DNA of 64,000 bases from NCBI RefSeq assembly GCF_017744435.1, contig NZ_JAGIBG010000003.1, positions 62,001 through 126,000 on the forward strand, written 5' to 3'. This document shows, piece by piece, positions 8,722 through 19,762 of the stretch. How positions within the stretch are numbered: position 1 is the stretch's first letter; every line of letters begins with the position of its first letter. The notes beneath the pieces are model-generated. The model ran no database searches. It was not told the DNA's origin and saw only the letters and a program-made list of their open reading frames with translations. The position numbers were made by a program, and so were the translations under genes. Origin of the DNA: Pseudomonas sp. Lineage in GTDB: Bacteria > Pseudomonadota > Gammaproteobacteria > Pseudomonadales > Pseudomonadaceae.

Positions 8722-9609
8722 ATGCGCCGCCTGCCTTCCCTGACCGCCCTGCGTACCTTCGAATGCGCGGCCCGCCATGGCCATTTCGGCCGCGCCGCTG
8801 CCGAGTTGTGCGTTACCGACAGCGCCGTCAGCCACCAGATTCGCCAGCTCGAAGAGCAGCTCGGCGTCGCCCTGTTCGAACGCGTGGGGCGCCAGGTGCG
8901 CCCCAGTGCCGAGGCCGAACGCCTGCTGCATCATTTGCAACAGGCCTTCGAGCTGATCGGCAAGGCCTGCGACGAACTACGCGACCCGGCTTCGCAAGCG
9001 GTGCTGCGGGTCGCGGTGACGGCGGAGCTGGCGCAAAAGTGGCTGGTCGCGCGCCTGGCTGATTTCAGCAGCCGTTACCCGCACATCACCCTGCACCTGC
9101 ACGATCAGCCGATCGATGCCGGAGCCCCGGCGCTGGACGTCGACCTGGCCATCACCTACGGCACCAGCGCCCTGGACGCCAGCACCCACTTCGTCCGGCC
9201 ACTGCCGCTGCTGCAGTTCTTCCCCGTCTGCAGTCCGGGCTTGTTCAACCAAGGCGGCCTCAAGCGTCCACGCGACCTGGTGCGTCACTGCCTGTTGCAC
9301 GACGACCAGGATGGCCGCACCTGGACCACCTGGTTGGCCACCCATGCCGAGGACGCGCTGCCCACCCGCCAGCTGTACTTCCCCCATGCTGCGCTGGCGC
9401 TGGAAGCCGCGTTGCTTGGGCAGGGCGTGGCGATGGGCGATAACCTGACCTGCCAGGCCGACCTGCAGAGCGGCCGGCTGGTGCGCCCGTTCAGTGCCAG
9501 CGTGACTGCCCAAGGGCAGTACGCACTGGTGTGCGAGCGACTGCGCCTGGAGCGGGCGCCAGTGGCTGACTTCATCGAATGGTTCATCGAACAGCTGGGC
9601 GATAGCTGA
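8722..9609 (+). CDS. LysR-family regulator, GcvA-like
   Basis: 295 residues from ATG 8722 after CAGGAAA. The N-terminal winged helix-turn-helix is RRLPSLTALRTFECAARHGH followed by GRAAAELCVTDSAVSHQIRQ, the form typical of GcvA-type LysR proteins. A substrate-binding domain follows (VAVTAELAQKWLVARLADF, LDVDLAITYG, LGQGVAMGDN). It is divergent from the polyamine-oxidase operon and 93 bp upstream of the agmatine-deiminase-like gene, so either may be a target. The ligand is unknown. Confidence 0.9.
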   Translation: MRRLPSLTALRTFECAARHGHFGRAAAELCVTDSAVSHQIRQLEEQLGVALFERVGRQVRPSAEAERLLHHLQQAFELIGKACDELRDPASQAVLRVAVTAELAQKWLVARLADFSSRYPHITLHLHDQPIDAGAPALDVDLAITYGTSALDASTHFVRPLPLLQFFPVCSPGLFNQGGLKRPRDLVRHCLLHDDQDGRTWTTWLATHAEDALPTRQLYFPHAALALEAALLGQGVAMGDNLTCQADLQSGRLVRPFSASVTAQGQYALVCERLRLERAPVADFIEWFIEQLGDS

Positions 9610-9702
9610 ATTGAATTCAGCTATCGCTGAGTTTTCATCGTTGGATGCCGCAAGCGGGGCGGCGTAGCGTGCAGCCATCACTCACCGACACGAGGTTGAC
9701 CC

Positions 9703-10812
9703 ATGGCACGTTCGCTCACCACCACTCCCAAGGCCGATGGTTTCCGCCTGCCCGGCGAATTCGAGCGCAAGGCCGGCTGCTGGCTCGGCTGGCCAGAGCG
9801 CCCGGATGTCTGGCGCAATGGTGCAAAGCCTGCGCAGAAAGTCTGGGTCGAGATCGTCAGCGCGATCGCCTCCAGCGAGCCGGTCACGGTCTGCGCCTCC
9901 GCTGCCCAGTACGCCAATGCCCGGCGACTGCTGCCACCGCAGGTGCGGGTGGTGGAAATGACCTGCAACGACACCTGGTTCCGCGATAGCGGTGCCTGCT
10001 TCGTGGTCAATGACAACAGTGGTGAAGTGCGAGGTGTCGACTTCGAGTTCAATGCCTATGGCGGGCTCGATGGCGGCCTCTACTACCCGTGGGACAAGGA
10101 TGACCAGATCGCCCAGAAGATCCTCGAGATCGAAGGCCTGGACCGCTACCGTGCGCCGCTGATCGCCGAGCTTGGCGGCATCCAGAGTGACGGCCAGGGC
10201 AGCCTGCTGACCACCGAGCAATGCCTGCTCAACCGCAACCGCAACGCCCACCTGGGCAAGGCCGAGGTGACCCGTCGGCTGGAAGACTACCTGGGTGCCG
10301 AGCAGGTGATCTGGCTGCCGCGTGGCTGCAAGTTCGACGAGACCGATGGCCACGTCGACGACCTGGCCTGCTTCGTGCGCCCCGGCGAAGTGGTGCTGCA
10401 GTGGACCGACAACCGTGACGACCCGCAGTGGGAGATCTACCAGGAGGCCTACGACATCCTGCGCAGCACCCGCGATGCCCGTGGCCGTGAACTGAAGGTG
10501 CACAAGCTGCCGCAGCCCGATGTGCTGGAGTGGACTGCCGAAGAAGCCGCCGGGCTGGACCAGGTCGACGGTACCCACCTGCGCGAAGCTGGCACGCGCA
10601 TCTGCGCCTCGTACATCAACTATTACGCGGGCAACTCGGCCATCGTCGTGCCGCTGTTTGGCGACCGCAATGACGCCATTGCCCAGGCGACCCTGGCGGA
10701 GCTGTTCCCCGATCACCGCATCATCGGTATCGAGAACTCCCGCGAGATCCTGCTCGGTGGCGGCAATGTCGCCTGCATCACCATGCCGCAATACGCTGGA
10801 GGCCGCCGCTGA
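9703..10812 (+). CDS. aguA: Agmatine deiminase family protein (divergent AguA)
   Basis: A 369-residue protein of the guanidine-modifying fold. Agmatine deiminases convert agmatine to N-carbamoylputrescine plus ammonia. Recognisable family segments are CWLGWPERPDVWRNGAKPAQ, NDTWFRDSGACFVVN, FDETDGHVDDLACF and, near the C-terminus, LLGGGNVACITMP with the expected catalytic Cys. Two motifs depart from the form I know: ELGGIQSDGQG where EGGSIHVDGEG is usual, and NVACIT where NIHCIT is usual. It may therefore be a paralogue with altered specificity. No aguB-type amidase follows. It overlaps the downstream binding protein as TGATG. Confidence 0.8.
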   Translation: MARSLTTTPKADGFRLPGEFERKAGCWLGWPERPDVWRNGAKPAQKVWVEIVSAIASSEPVTVCASAAQYANARRLLPPQVRVVEMTCNDTWFRDSGACFVVNDNSGEVRGVDFEFNAYGGLDGGLYYPWDKDDQIAQKILEIEGLDRYRAPLIAELGGIQSDGQGSLLTTEQCLLNRNRNAHLGKAEVTRRLEDYLGAEQVIWLPRGCKFDETDGHVDDLACFVRPGEVVLQWTDNRDDPQWEIYQEAYDILRSTRDARGRELKVHKLPQPDVLEWTAEEAAGLDQVDGTHLREAGTRICASYINYYAGNSAIVVPLFGDRNDAIAQATLAELFPDHRIIGIENSREILLGGGNVACITMPQYAGGRR

Positions 10813-11909
10813 TGAAGCTGAGCGCACTCACCCTTGCGCTCGCCCTGGGCTGCGCCGCCTCGGCGGCCCAGGCTGCCGACGCACAACAGCCGACCGTCAA
10901 CCTGTACATCTGGGGCGAGTACCTCGCCCCCGATACCTTGACCCAGTTCGAGAAGGAAACCGGTATCCGCGTGGTCGCCGACCACTTCGATTCGCTGGAA
11001 ACCGCCGAGACCAAGCTGTTGACCGGTGGCAGTGGCTACGATGTGGTGCTCACCGCCGGCCAGCACCTGAGCCGGGCCATTACCAGCGGCGCCCTGCAGC
11101 CGTTGGACAAGGCCCAGCTGCCGCACCTGGCAGGGGTGGGTGAAGAGTTCCGCCAGCACATGGCGTTGTTCGACCCAGGCAACCGCTATGCCGGGACCTA
11201 TGCCTGGGGCACCACCGGGGTGGGTTACCAGCAGCAGGCAGTGACGGCACGCATGGGCGATGCACCGCTGGACAGCTGGGCGATGCTGTTCGACCCGCAG
11301 GTGGTGGCGAAATTTGCCGACTGCGGGGTGAGCCTGCTCAATGACCCCAACGAAGTGTTCGCCGCCGTGATGCGTTACATGGGCCTGGACATCAACCAGC
11401 AGCGCCTTGAGGACTTGAAGGCGGCGGAGGTGCAACTGCGCAAGGTGCGCCCGTACATTCGCTACTTCGACAATGATCGCAACATCAACGACCTGGCCAA
11501 TGGCGAAACCTGCGTGGCGATGTCGTGGAACGGCAACGTGGCCATCGCCGAGGGGCAGGCGCAGCAGGCCGGCAAGGCGTTTGAGCTGGACTACAGCATT
11601 CCGAAGGAGGGCACGTTGATCTGGCTGGATGCGCTGGTAGTGCCCAAGGATGCGCCGCATCCGGACGCGGCGTGGAAACTGGTGGATTACCTGATGCGGC
11701 CGGATGTGATTGCGCCGATTACCGACACCATTCATTACGCCAATGCGATCACGGCGGCGGATGGGTTGGTGGATGCGCAGATTCGCAATGCGCCGGGGAC
11801 CTATCCACCGGCCGAGGTGCGGGCGCGGTTGTATGGCAAGAATGACAACGGCAAAGCCTTCAACCGCGAACTCACCCGGGCGTTCAGCCGGCTGAAGAGT
11901 GGTACCTAG
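10812..11909 (+). CDS. Polyamine ABC transporter periplasmic binding protein (PotF/SpuD-like)
   Basis: 365 residues with a signal peptide (MKLSALTLALALGCAASAAQ, cleavage near AQAAD). The mature start QPTVNLYIWGEYLAPDTLTQ and the segments ETGIRVVADHFDSLE and GGSGYDVVLTAGQHLSRAI are diagnostic of PotD/PotF-type putrescine/spermidine binding proteins. WGTTGVGY and WLDALVVPKDAPHPDAAWKL are also typical. It is translationally coupled to the agmatine-deiminase-like gene, implying capture of agmatine or a related polyamine. No permease or ATPase subunits accompany it, so it must share a transporter encoded elsewhere. Confidence 0.92.
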   Translation: MKLSALTLALALGCAASAAQAADAQQPTVNLYIWGEYLAPDTLTQFEKETGIRVVADHFDSLETAETKLLTGGSGYDVVLTAGQHLSRAITSGALQPLDKAQLPHLAGVGEEFRQHMALFDPGNRYAGTYAWGTTGVGYQQQAVTARMGDAPLDSWAMLFDPQVVAKFADCGVSLLNDPNEVFAAVMRYMGLDINQQRLEDLKAAEVQLRKVRPYIRYFDNDRNINDLANGETCVAMSWNGNVAIAEGQAQQAGKAFELDYSIPKEGTLIWLDALVVPKDAPHPDAAWKLVDYLMRPDVIAPITDTIHYANAITAADGLVDAQIRNAPGTYPPAEVRARLYGKNDNGKAFNRELTRAFSRLKSGT

Positions 11910-11933
11910 CTTATGATTTGTGCTGCCTGTGCT

Positions 11934-12029
11934 GGCCTCTTCGCGGCTAAAGCCGCTCCCACAGGGGCCGCGCCGCCCTCGGGACCCGCTCAACACCTGT
12001 GGGAGCGGCTTTAGCCGCGAGGAGGCCAG
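11934..12029. repeat. Paired inverted REP elements
   Basis: Two inverted copies of a REP variant (TCGCGGCTAAAGCCGCTCCCACAG), flanked by GCTGGCCTC/GAGGCCAGC arms. They lie between the convergent polyamine-binding-protein and topB genes and may act as a bidirectional end signal. Confidence 0.85.
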
Positions 12030-12042
12030 CACAAGCGCTGCA

Positions 12043-14001
12043 TCAGCCAGAGGCCTTGCGCCGTGGCTGCCGCGGCTTGCTGGCAGCTGGCTTGCCATCA
12101 GCCGCCTTGCCTTTACTGGTACTGCGCCGCTTCTTCTTCCAAGGCGCCGCCTTGCCCACCGCTGGCCCGGTAATGGTCATGCGCATCCCGCGGCAACGCT
12201 CCACCAGCTTGCCCATCCACGCCGACTGCCGGGCAACGAACTCCTCCAGGCTCATCTCGCCGCTCTGCACCATGTCCAGCGCCTGTTCCCAGATGGCCGT
12301 GGTGCCAGGGTCGGCAATGGCGCGGGGCACGGCGTCGATCAGGCTGAACGCGGCCGGGGTGGCGGACAAGGCCTTGCCGTTTTTCACCAGATAACCGCGA
12401 TCGAGCAAACCCTGGATGATGCTGGCACGGGTGGCTTCGGTGCCGATGCCGGTGGTTTCCTTGAGCTTCTGTTTCAGCCTTGGGTCGTCAACCAGCTTGG
12501 CGACGTTCTTCATCGCCTTGATCAGGTCGCCTTCGGTGAACGGTTTGGGCGGCTGGGTCCACAGGTCCTTCAACTGCACGCCGTGCACGTTGCACTCCTG
12601 GCCATCACGCAAGGCCGGCAGCACCTGGGCGGGCTGGGCCTCGCGGCCCTTGGCCGGGGTGAGTGCCTCGGGCAGGGCGCGGCGCCAGCCAGGCTCGACG
12701 ATCTGCTTGCCGACGGCGCGCAGGGCATGGCCGGCGCAGTCGAACTCAGCCTGGGTGCGGTCGTACTCATGGTTGGGCAGGAACTGCGCCAGGTAGCGGG
12801 CCCGGATCAGCGTATAGACCGCCTTGTGCTTGGCCGGCAGGCGTGCCGGGTCGCTGGCGGCTGCCGTGGGGATGATGCCGTGGTGGGCGCTGACCTTGGC
12901 GTCGTTCCAGGCGCGTGAGCGGAGCTGCGGCTCCAGGTGAGCCTGCAGTGGCGCCAGGCTGGCGTCGGCCCGCTGCAGCGCCGCGAGGATGGCTGGCGCT
13001 TCGCCGTGCTGGCTGACGGGCAGGTAACCGCAGTCGCTGCGCGGGTAGGTGATCAGCTTGTGGGTTTCGTACAGCGCCTGGGCGATGTCGAGGGTTTCCT
13101 GGGCGCCGAGGCCAAACTTTTTCGAGCACAGCTCCTGCAGGGTGCCGAGGTCGAAGGGCAGCGGTGCGGCCTCGCGCACGCGCTCGGTGGCGACTTTCAG
13201 TACCCGCGCCGTACCGGCATTGCTCATATCGGCAGCGGCCTGCTGGGCCAACGCCTGATTCAGGCAGCGGCCCTGATCGTCGCAGGTGTCTTCCGCTGCG
13301 CGCCACTGGGCGTTGAAAACCTGGTCCGCACTTTCCAGTTGGACATCAATGGCCCAGAACGGTACTGGCACGAAGTCGGCGATGCTGCGGTCGCGGTCCA
13401 CCACCAGGCGCAGAGTCGGGGTTTGTACCCGCCCAACGGGCAGCACGCCCTGGTAGCCAGACTGGCGGCCGAGCAGGGTGAACAGCCGGCTCATGTTCAT
13501 GCCGATCAGCCAGTCGGCGCGGGAGCGGCCCAGGGCCGAGTGGTAGAGGTTGAAGGTTTCCTGGCCGGGCAGCAGCCGTGCCAGTGCCTTGCGGATCGAG
13601 GCGTCATCCAGGGCCGACAGCCACAAGCGCTGGATCGGGCCACGGTAGCGACAATGCTCGACCAGTTCGCGGGCAATCATTTCGCCTTCGCGGTCTGCGT
13701 CGGTGGCGATCACCAGTTCGCGGGCTTCGCCGAGCAGGCGCTTGACCGCCTTGAACTGGCTGGCGGTCTTGGGCTTGACCAGCATCTTCCACTTTTCCGG
13801 GATGATCGGCAGGTCGGCCAGGTTCCAGCGCTTGTAACGGTCGTCGTAGCTGTCGGGCGGGGCGGTTTCCAGCAGGTGGCCGATGCACCAGGTCACGCAG
13901 ACGTCGCTACCCTGCCAGCAGCCGTCAGCCTTGCGGTTGGCGCCGAGCACCTTGGCGATGTCTTTGGCCTGGGAGGGTTTTTCGCAGAGGAACAGGCGCA
14001 T
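12043..14001 (-). CDS. topB: DNA topoisomerase III
   Basis: A 652-residue type IA topoisomerase that relaxes and decatenates DNA by single-strand passage. The N-terminal Toprim domain begins MRLFLCEKPSQAKDIAKVLG and contains DADREGEM. The active-site tyrosine is Tyr319 in LITYPRSDCGYLP. PVGRVQTPTLRLVVDRDR and SAHHGIIPTA are family signatures. The C-terminus is a Lys/Arg/Ser/Ala-rich basic tail (after about residue 600) without zinc-finger cysteines, as in other TopB proteins. It is a single-gene unit bounded by REP pairs on both sides. Confidence 0.96.
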   Translation of the reverse strand: MRLFLCEKPSQAKDIAKVLGANRKADGCWQGSDVCVTWCIGHLLETAPPDSYDDRYKRWNLADLPIIPEKWKMLVKPKTASQFKAVKRLLGEARELVIATDADREGEMIARELVEHCRYRGPIQRLWLSALDDASIRKALARLLPGQETFNLYHSALGRSRADWLIGMNMSRLFTLLGRQSGYQGVLPVGRVQTPTLRLVVDRDRSIADFVPVPFWAIDVQLESADQVFNAQWRAAEDTCDDQGRCLNQALAQQAAADMSNAGTARVLKVATERVREAAPLPFDLGTLQELCSKKFGLGAQETLDIAQALYETHKLITYPRSDCGYLPVSQHGEAPAILAALQRADASLAPLQAHLEPQLRSRAWNDAKVSAHHGIIPTAAASDPARLPAKHKAVYTLIRARYLAQFLPNHEYDRTQAEFDCAGHALRAVGKQIVEPGWRRALPEALTPAKGREAQPAQVLPALRDGQECNVHGVQLKDLWTQPPKPFTEGDLIKAMKNVAKLVDDPRLKQKLKETTGIGTEATRASIIQGLLDRGYLVKNGKALSATPAAFSLIDAVPRAIADPGTTAIWEQALDMVQSGEMSLEEFVARQSAWMGKLVERCRGMRMTITGPAVGKAAPWKKKRRSTSKGKAADGKPAASKPRQPRRKASG

Positions 14002-14119
14002 GGCCGGGAACGCTTCATCGGGGAATGATGGGCACTAGGATGCGCAAGCGGGGGCGCAGAGGCAAGTTTTATCTGGATGGATGTACAGGTTTTTGTGAGG
14101 GGGAGTGTCTTTACCTGTG

Positions 14120-14217
14120 CTGGCCTCTTCGCGGGCACGCCCGCTCCCACAGGAACCGCACAGATTCTGCAAGCTGTGCAGTACCTGTGGGAGCGGGCGT
14201 GCCCGCGAAGAGGCCAG
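14120..14217. repeat. Paired inverted REP elements
   Basis: Two inverted REP cores with TGGCCTCTTCGCGGGCACGC arms, about 40 bp apart, filling the gap between topB and the GNAT gene. Confidence 0.88.
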
Positions 14218-14230
14218 TGCAGGTTAAAGA

Positions 14231-14659
14231 TCAGGCGCGCGAGTCGCGCACCATGTCCACGTGCGGAATGCCGGCTTCGAGGAACTCTTCGCTGACTACA
14301 CGAAAGCCCAGGCGCTCGTAGAACGGCGTGGCATGAACCTGGGCACTGAGCATCTGCTGCTTCAGGTCACGGTCCTGTGCCTCGACGATCACTGCATTCA
14401 TCAGCGCATCGCCGACCTTCAGGCCGCGCCAGTCCTTGAGCACCGAGACCCGGCCAATGGTGCCGTCGGGCAGCAGGCGGGCAGTGCCGATCGGGTAGTC
14501 GCCTTCCAGCGCCAGGAAGTGCGCGGCGCTCGGATCGTCCGAATCCCACTCCAGCTCCGGCGGTACATGCTGCTCGGCAATGAACACGGCTTCGCGGATA
14601 CGGCGGATATCAGCGTTGTCCTTGTGCCAGTCGGCAAGGCGCACACGAATCTTATTCAT
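14231..14659 (-). CDS. GNAT-family N-acetyltransferase
   Basis: A 142-residue GNAT domain of the ElaA/YjcF type. It has VFIAEQHVPPELEWDSDD at the start, then FLALEGDYPIGTARLLPDG and the acetyl-CoA loop region RVSVLKDWRGLKVGDALMNA. A C-terminal HATPFYERLGFRVVSEEFLE segment follows. It overlaps the end of roxA by 8 bp, so the two genes are co-transcribed. The acceptor substrate is unknown. Confidence 0.88.
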   Translation of the reverse strand: MNKIRVRLADWHKDNADIRRIREAVFIAEQHVPPELEWDSDDPSAAHFLALEGDYPIGTARLLPDGTIGRVSVLKDWRGLKVGDALMNAVIVEAQDRDLKQQMLSAQVHATPFYERLGFRVVSEEFLEAGIPHVDMVRDSRA

Positions 14660-15824
14660 TGGCGAATCCCAGGCTTCCTTGTTTGATCAGCTGCTGTACC
14701 AGCATAAGGCCATCTTCATCCTGCAACCACTGCTCAAGGTTGTCGATGTGTAACGCATCCGCCGAGCACACCAGCTTCAGCAGTTCGCGCAGCTTGGCCG
14801 GCAGTGGGCAGCTGCGGCCGCTGGCGAACAGCATCAGGTCGTCGCCGAGTTCGGACCAGGCCATGCGGGCGCTCGGGTTGCGGATCAGGATGGCGCCGTC
14901 TTCCAGGGCCTCGATCAGCTCGTCCTCGTCCATCTCTTCACCCACCACCTGCTCCGGGTAGCGCGGTTCGGTCATGAACTGGCCGAACCAGGTCAGCAGC
15001 AGGTCCTTGTCGTTGGTGTGCTTGTCGATCAGCGCCTTGAGGCGGTCGAGGGCATCGTGCTGGATCTGGTGCGGGTCGCTGGCAGGTTGCGCGTCGGCGT
15101 CGCTGTAGCGCTCTTCTTCCGGCAGGAACTGGCCAAGGAAGTCGGTGAAGTGGGTCAGCACTTCGGCCGCGCTCGGCGCACGGAAGCCGACCGAATAGGT
15201 CAGGCAGTTGTCCACGGCAACGCCGTAGTGGGCCAGGCGCGGCGGCAGGTAGAGCATGTCGCCCGGCTCCAGGGTCCACTCGTCGCTCTGTTCGAATTCG
15301 GCGAGGATCCGCAGGTCGGCGTGCTCCAGCAGCGGGCTGTCGCTGTTGCACATCTGGCCGACTTTCCAGTTGCGCTCGCCGTGGCCCTGCAGCAGGAACA
15401 CGTCGTAGTTATCGAAGTGTGGGCCGACGCTGCCACCCGGGGTGGCGAAGCTGATCATCACGTCATCGATACGCCAGCTTGGCAGGAAGCGGAAGTGCTC
15501 CAGCAGCTCGGCGACTTCCGGGACGAACTGGTCGACGGCCTGCACCAGCAGGGTCCAATCCTGTTCCGGCAGTTCGGCGAAGGTGTCTTCGGTGAACGGG
15601 CCGCGGCGCAGTTCCCACGGGTGGGCGCCGTGCTCGAGGACGATACGCGACTCGACTTCCTCTTCCAGGGCCAGGCCGGCCAGCTCGTCGGGGTCGATCG
15701 GGCTTTCGAAGTCCGGGAAGGCCTGGCGCACCAGCAGTGGCTTCTTCTGCCAGTAGTCGCGCATGAATTCGCGGGCCGAGATGCCGCCGAGCAGCTGCAG
15801 TGGAGTATCAGGATTCATGTTCAA
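14652..15824 (-). CDS. roxA: Ribosomal protein uL16 arginine 3-hydroxylase (JmjC/cupin)
   Basis: A 390-residue 2-oxoglutarate/Fe(II) oxygenase of the YcfD/RoxA family, which hydroxylates an arginine of ribosomal protein L16. The iron triad is visible as H136-x-D138 in GPHFDNYD and His199 in PRLAHYG. The N-terminal segment includes GGISAREFMRDYWQKKPLLV and the C-terminal winged-helix dimer region is present, so length is normal. It is transcribed with the GNAT gene and lies next to purB on the same strand, separated by the purB-side hairpin. Confidence 0.92.
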   Translation of the reverse strand: MNMNPDTPLQLLGGISAREFMRDYWQKKPLLVRQAFPDFESPIDPDELAGLALEEEVESRIVLEHGAHPWELRRGPFTEDTFAELPEQDWTLLVQAVDQFVPEVAELLEHFRFLPSWRIDDVMISFATPGGSVGPHFDNYDVFLLQGHGERNWKVGQMCNSDSPLLEHADLRILAEFEQSDEWTLEPGDMLYLPPRLAHYGVAVDNCLTYSVGFRAPSAAEVLTHFTDFLGQFLPEEERYSDADAQPASDPHQIQHDALDRLKALIDKHTNDKDLLLTWFGQFMTEPRYPEQVVGEEMDEDELIEALEDGAILIRNPSARMAWSELGDDLMLFASGRSCPLPAKLRELLKLVCSADALHIDNLEQWLQDEDGLMLVQQLIKQGSLGFANE

Positions 15825-15854
15825 CCTATTGAAAAAACGTAATTTTCGTCCGGG

Positions 15855-15883
15855 AATAAAAACGCCCGGCCAGGCCGGGCGTT
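15855..15883 (-). terminator. Rho-independent terminator of purB
   Basis: A 10-bp perfect stem (AACGCCCGGC/GCCGGGCGTT) with a 3-nt loop. On the minus strand it is followed by a T tract. It lies 17 bp after the purB stop codon. Confidence 0.9.
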
Positions 15884-15899
15884 GAGCGCGTCGGTCAGC

Positions 15900-17486
<1,587 letters not shown>

Positions 17487-18113
17487 TCAGTTGGGGCTGC
17501 GCATCATGTCGTACAGTTCGTTGAGCAGCTTGCGCCGGCTGAATACCAGCTGCCAGCGATGCCCGCCCAGCTGGCGCCACAGGCGTGCGGCGCGGATGCC
17601 GGCGAGCAGCAGGGCGCGGATCTTCGAGGCGTTGCTGGCCTGCTGCAGGAAGCGCATGTCGCCGTGCACCTGGATACGCTGGCGCAAGGTGCTCAGGGTG
17701 TCCTGGTACAAGGCTCCGCTGGAAGCGATGACATTTTCGTGAACCAGGCCGAAATGGTCGGCCTGGGACTGGATCTGTGGCAGGCGGTTGCCGATGGTGT
17801 CGAGCAGGTCGCCGCGCTTGTTCAGCTGGCGCTCCAGACCGAGCATCGACAGCGCGTAGCGCAGCGGCTCGCGCTGCAGGCTGCTGGGGTCGCGTTCAAG
17901 GGCACCAACCAGGGCACGATAACCGTCACGCAGGTTGAGGTCGTCGCCGCCGAACACCTCCAGGGTGTCCTTGGGGTCACGTACCAGCAGGCTGCCAAGC
18001 ATGCAGCCGATATTGGCTTCGCTGGCCTGGCCGGTGCGGGCGATACGGTCGACCAGCACGGCGGCCTGGAACACACCGCCCAGGGCAATCAGCTGCTCCT
18101 GCAGGTTGCTCAT
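17487..18113 (-). CDS. hflD: High-frequency lysogenization protein HflD homologue
   Basis: 208 residues from [20 protein letters not shown]. The all-helical HflD family is recognised from the N-terminus, the [20 protein letters not shown] segment and the C-terminal [20 protein letters not shown]. In E. coli the peripheral membrane protein binds phage lambda CII. Its role outside phage biology is unclear. The ATG overlaps the mnmA stop by 4 bp (ATGA), the usual mnmA-hflD coupling. Confidence 0.93.
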   Translation of the reverse strand: MSNLQEQLIALGGVFQAAVLVDRIARTGQASEANIGCMLGSLLVRDPKDTLEVFGGDDLNLRDGYRALVGALERDPSSLQREPLRYALSMLGLERQLNKRGDLLDTIGNRLPQIQSQADHFGLVHENVIASSGALYQDTLSTLRQRIQVHGDMRFLQQASNASKIRALLLAGIRAARLWRQLGGHRWQLVFSRRKLLNELYDMMRSPN

Positions 18114-19234
18114 GCGCGCGGGCTCCACGGCTCGGCAGTTTCGATCACGCCGCCGCCCAGGCACACCTCGCCGTCATAGAACACCACCGACTGGCCCGGG
18201 GTCACGGCGCGCTGCGGCTCGTCGAACACGGCGCGGTAGCCGGTTTCGGTCAGCTCCAGGGTGCACTGCTGGTCGCTCTGGCGGTAGCGCACCTTGGCCG
18301 TCAACTGGCGTGGGCTGCTCAGGTCGATCGGGTTGACCCAGAAGATTTCCGAGGCGAGCAGGGCGCGGGAGAACAGCCACGGGTGTTCGTTGCCCTGGCC
18401 GACCACCAGCACATTGCGGGTCAGGTCCTTGTGCAGCACGTACCACGGCTCGTCACCGGCATCCTTCAGGCCGCCGATACCCAGGCCCTGGCGTTGGCCG
18501 ATGGTGTGGTACATCAGGCCGTGGTGGTGGCCGATCACTTCACCTTCGGTGGTTTCGATGTTGCCTGGCTGAGCCGGCAGGTATTGCTTGAGGAAGTCGC
18601 TGAAACGGCGCTCGCCGATGAAGCAGATGCCGGTGGAATCCTTCTTCTTGGCGGTGGCCAGGCCGTGTTTTTCGGCGATGGCGCGCACTTCGGGCTTTTC
18701 CAGTTCGCCGACCGGGAACAGGGTACGGGCAATCTCTTTGCCGCCGACGGCGTGCAGGAAGTAGCTCTGGTCCTTGTTCGGGTCCAGGCCTTTGAGCAGT
18801 TCGGTCAGTTCGCCAGTGTCGCGGCGGCGCACGTAGTGGCCGGTGGCGATCAGGTCGGCACCCAGCGACAGGGCGTAGTCGAGGAACGCCTTGAACTTGA
18901 TTTCCCGGTTGCAGAGGATGTCCGGGTTGGGTGTGCGGCCGGCCTTGTATTCCTCGAGGAAGTGCTCGAACACGTTATCCCAGTATTCGGCGGCGAAGTT
19001 GGCGGTGTGCAGCTTGATGCCGATGCGGTCGCACACGGCCTGGGCGTCGGCCAGGTCCTCACGGGCGGTGCAATATTCGGTGCCGTCGTCTTCTTCCCAG
19101 TTCTTCATGAACAGCCCTTCCACCTGGTAGCCCTGCTCCATGAGCAGAAGGGCGGAGACGGAAGAGTCCACGCCGCCGGACATGCCGACGATGACGCGGG
19201 TCTTGGCGGGGTCTTTGAGTGCTGGGCTGGTCAT
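18110..19234 (-). CDS. mnmA: tRNA-specific 2-thiouridylase MnmA
   Basis: 374 residues. The N-type ATP pyrophosphatase loop is [18 protein letters not shown]. The catalytic cysteines lie in [16 protein letters not shown] and [18 protein letters not shown] characteristic [10 protein letters not shown] follows. MnmA adenylates U34 and inserts sulfur to make s2U in tRNAs for Lys, Glu and Gln, receiving the sulfur through the TusBCD-TusE relay, which is also encoded in this window at 39.2-40.6 kb. It heads the mnmA-hflD pair. Confidence 0.97.
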   Translation of the reverse strand: MTSPALKDPAKTRVIVGMSGGVDSSVSALLLMEQGYQVEGLFMKNWEEDDGTEYCTAREDLADAQAVCDRIGIKLHTANFAAEYWDNVFEHFLEEYKAGRTPNPDILCNREIKFKAFLDYALSLGADLIATGHYVRRRDTGELTELLKGLDPNKDQSYFLHAVGGKEIARTLFPVGELEKPEVRAIAEKHGLATAKKKDSTGICFIGERRFSDFLKQYLPAQPGNIETTEGEVIGHHHGLMYHTIGQRQGLGIGGLKDAGDEPWYVLHKDLTRNVLVVGQGNEHPWLFSRALLASEIFWVNPIDLSSPRQLTAKVRYRQSDQQCTLELTETGYRAVFDEPQRAVTPGQSVVFYDGEVCLGGGVIETAEPWSPRA

Positions 19235-19293
19235 GGGTACCGGTGTGTATCAAGGGGGAAAAACGCCGATTCTATCAAAACCGGCGCGGCGCG

Positions 19294-19734
19294 TCAGTCA
19301 CGCAGCAAGTCGAGACTGTGCAGCGGGCCGGCGAGGTAGTCGTCGAGGCAGCGTGGCACCAGCTCGCTGCGCCAGCGGGCGGGGTCGGCCAGCAGTTCGT
19401 CGCGGGTCAGCCACACGGCGCGGACGATGTCGCTGTCCAGGGCAAGGTCGGCGTGGTGGCGCACGGGGCGGGCGGCGAAGCAGATGCGCTGGTAGGTCAC
19501 GCCGTTGCTCGGAGCGGTATAGAGGTAGATGCCGACCACGCCGGTGAGCTCGACTTCCCAGGCGGTTTCTTCCAGGGTTTCGCGCAGGGCGGCCTGGGGC
19601 AGGGTCTCGTTGGGTTCGAGGTGGCCGGCGGGCTGGTTGAAGACGTGCTGGCCGGCTTTGAATTCTTCGACGAAGAGGAACTTGCCTTCGTGTTCGACGA
19701 TGGTGGCGACGGTGATGTGGGGTTGCCAGGTCAT
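19294..19734 (-). CDS. NUDIX hydrolase, NudJ-like
   Basis: 146 residues; the ATG at 19734 is chosen for the GGAG six bases upstream. The Nudix box is GHLEPNETLPQAALRETLEE followed by T (G-x5-E-x7-RE-xx-EE pattern). The N-terminal HITVATIVEHEGKFLFVEEF and the position just upstream of mnmA match NudJ, a nucleoside tri/diphosphate and thiamine-pyrophosphate phosphatase in E. coli. It is transcribed in the direction of mnmA with a 59-bp gap. Substrate is inferred from the family only. Confidence 0.88.
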   Translation of the reverse strand: MTWQPHITVATIVEHEGKFLFVEEFKAGQHVFNQPAGHLEPNETLPQAALRETLEETAWEVELTGVVGIYLYTAPSNGVTYQRICFAARPVRHHADLALDSDIVRAVWLTRDELLADPARWRSELVPRCLDDYLAGPLHSLDLLRD

Positions 19735-19762
19735 GAACAGCTCCATCAGGGCTGACACGGGC

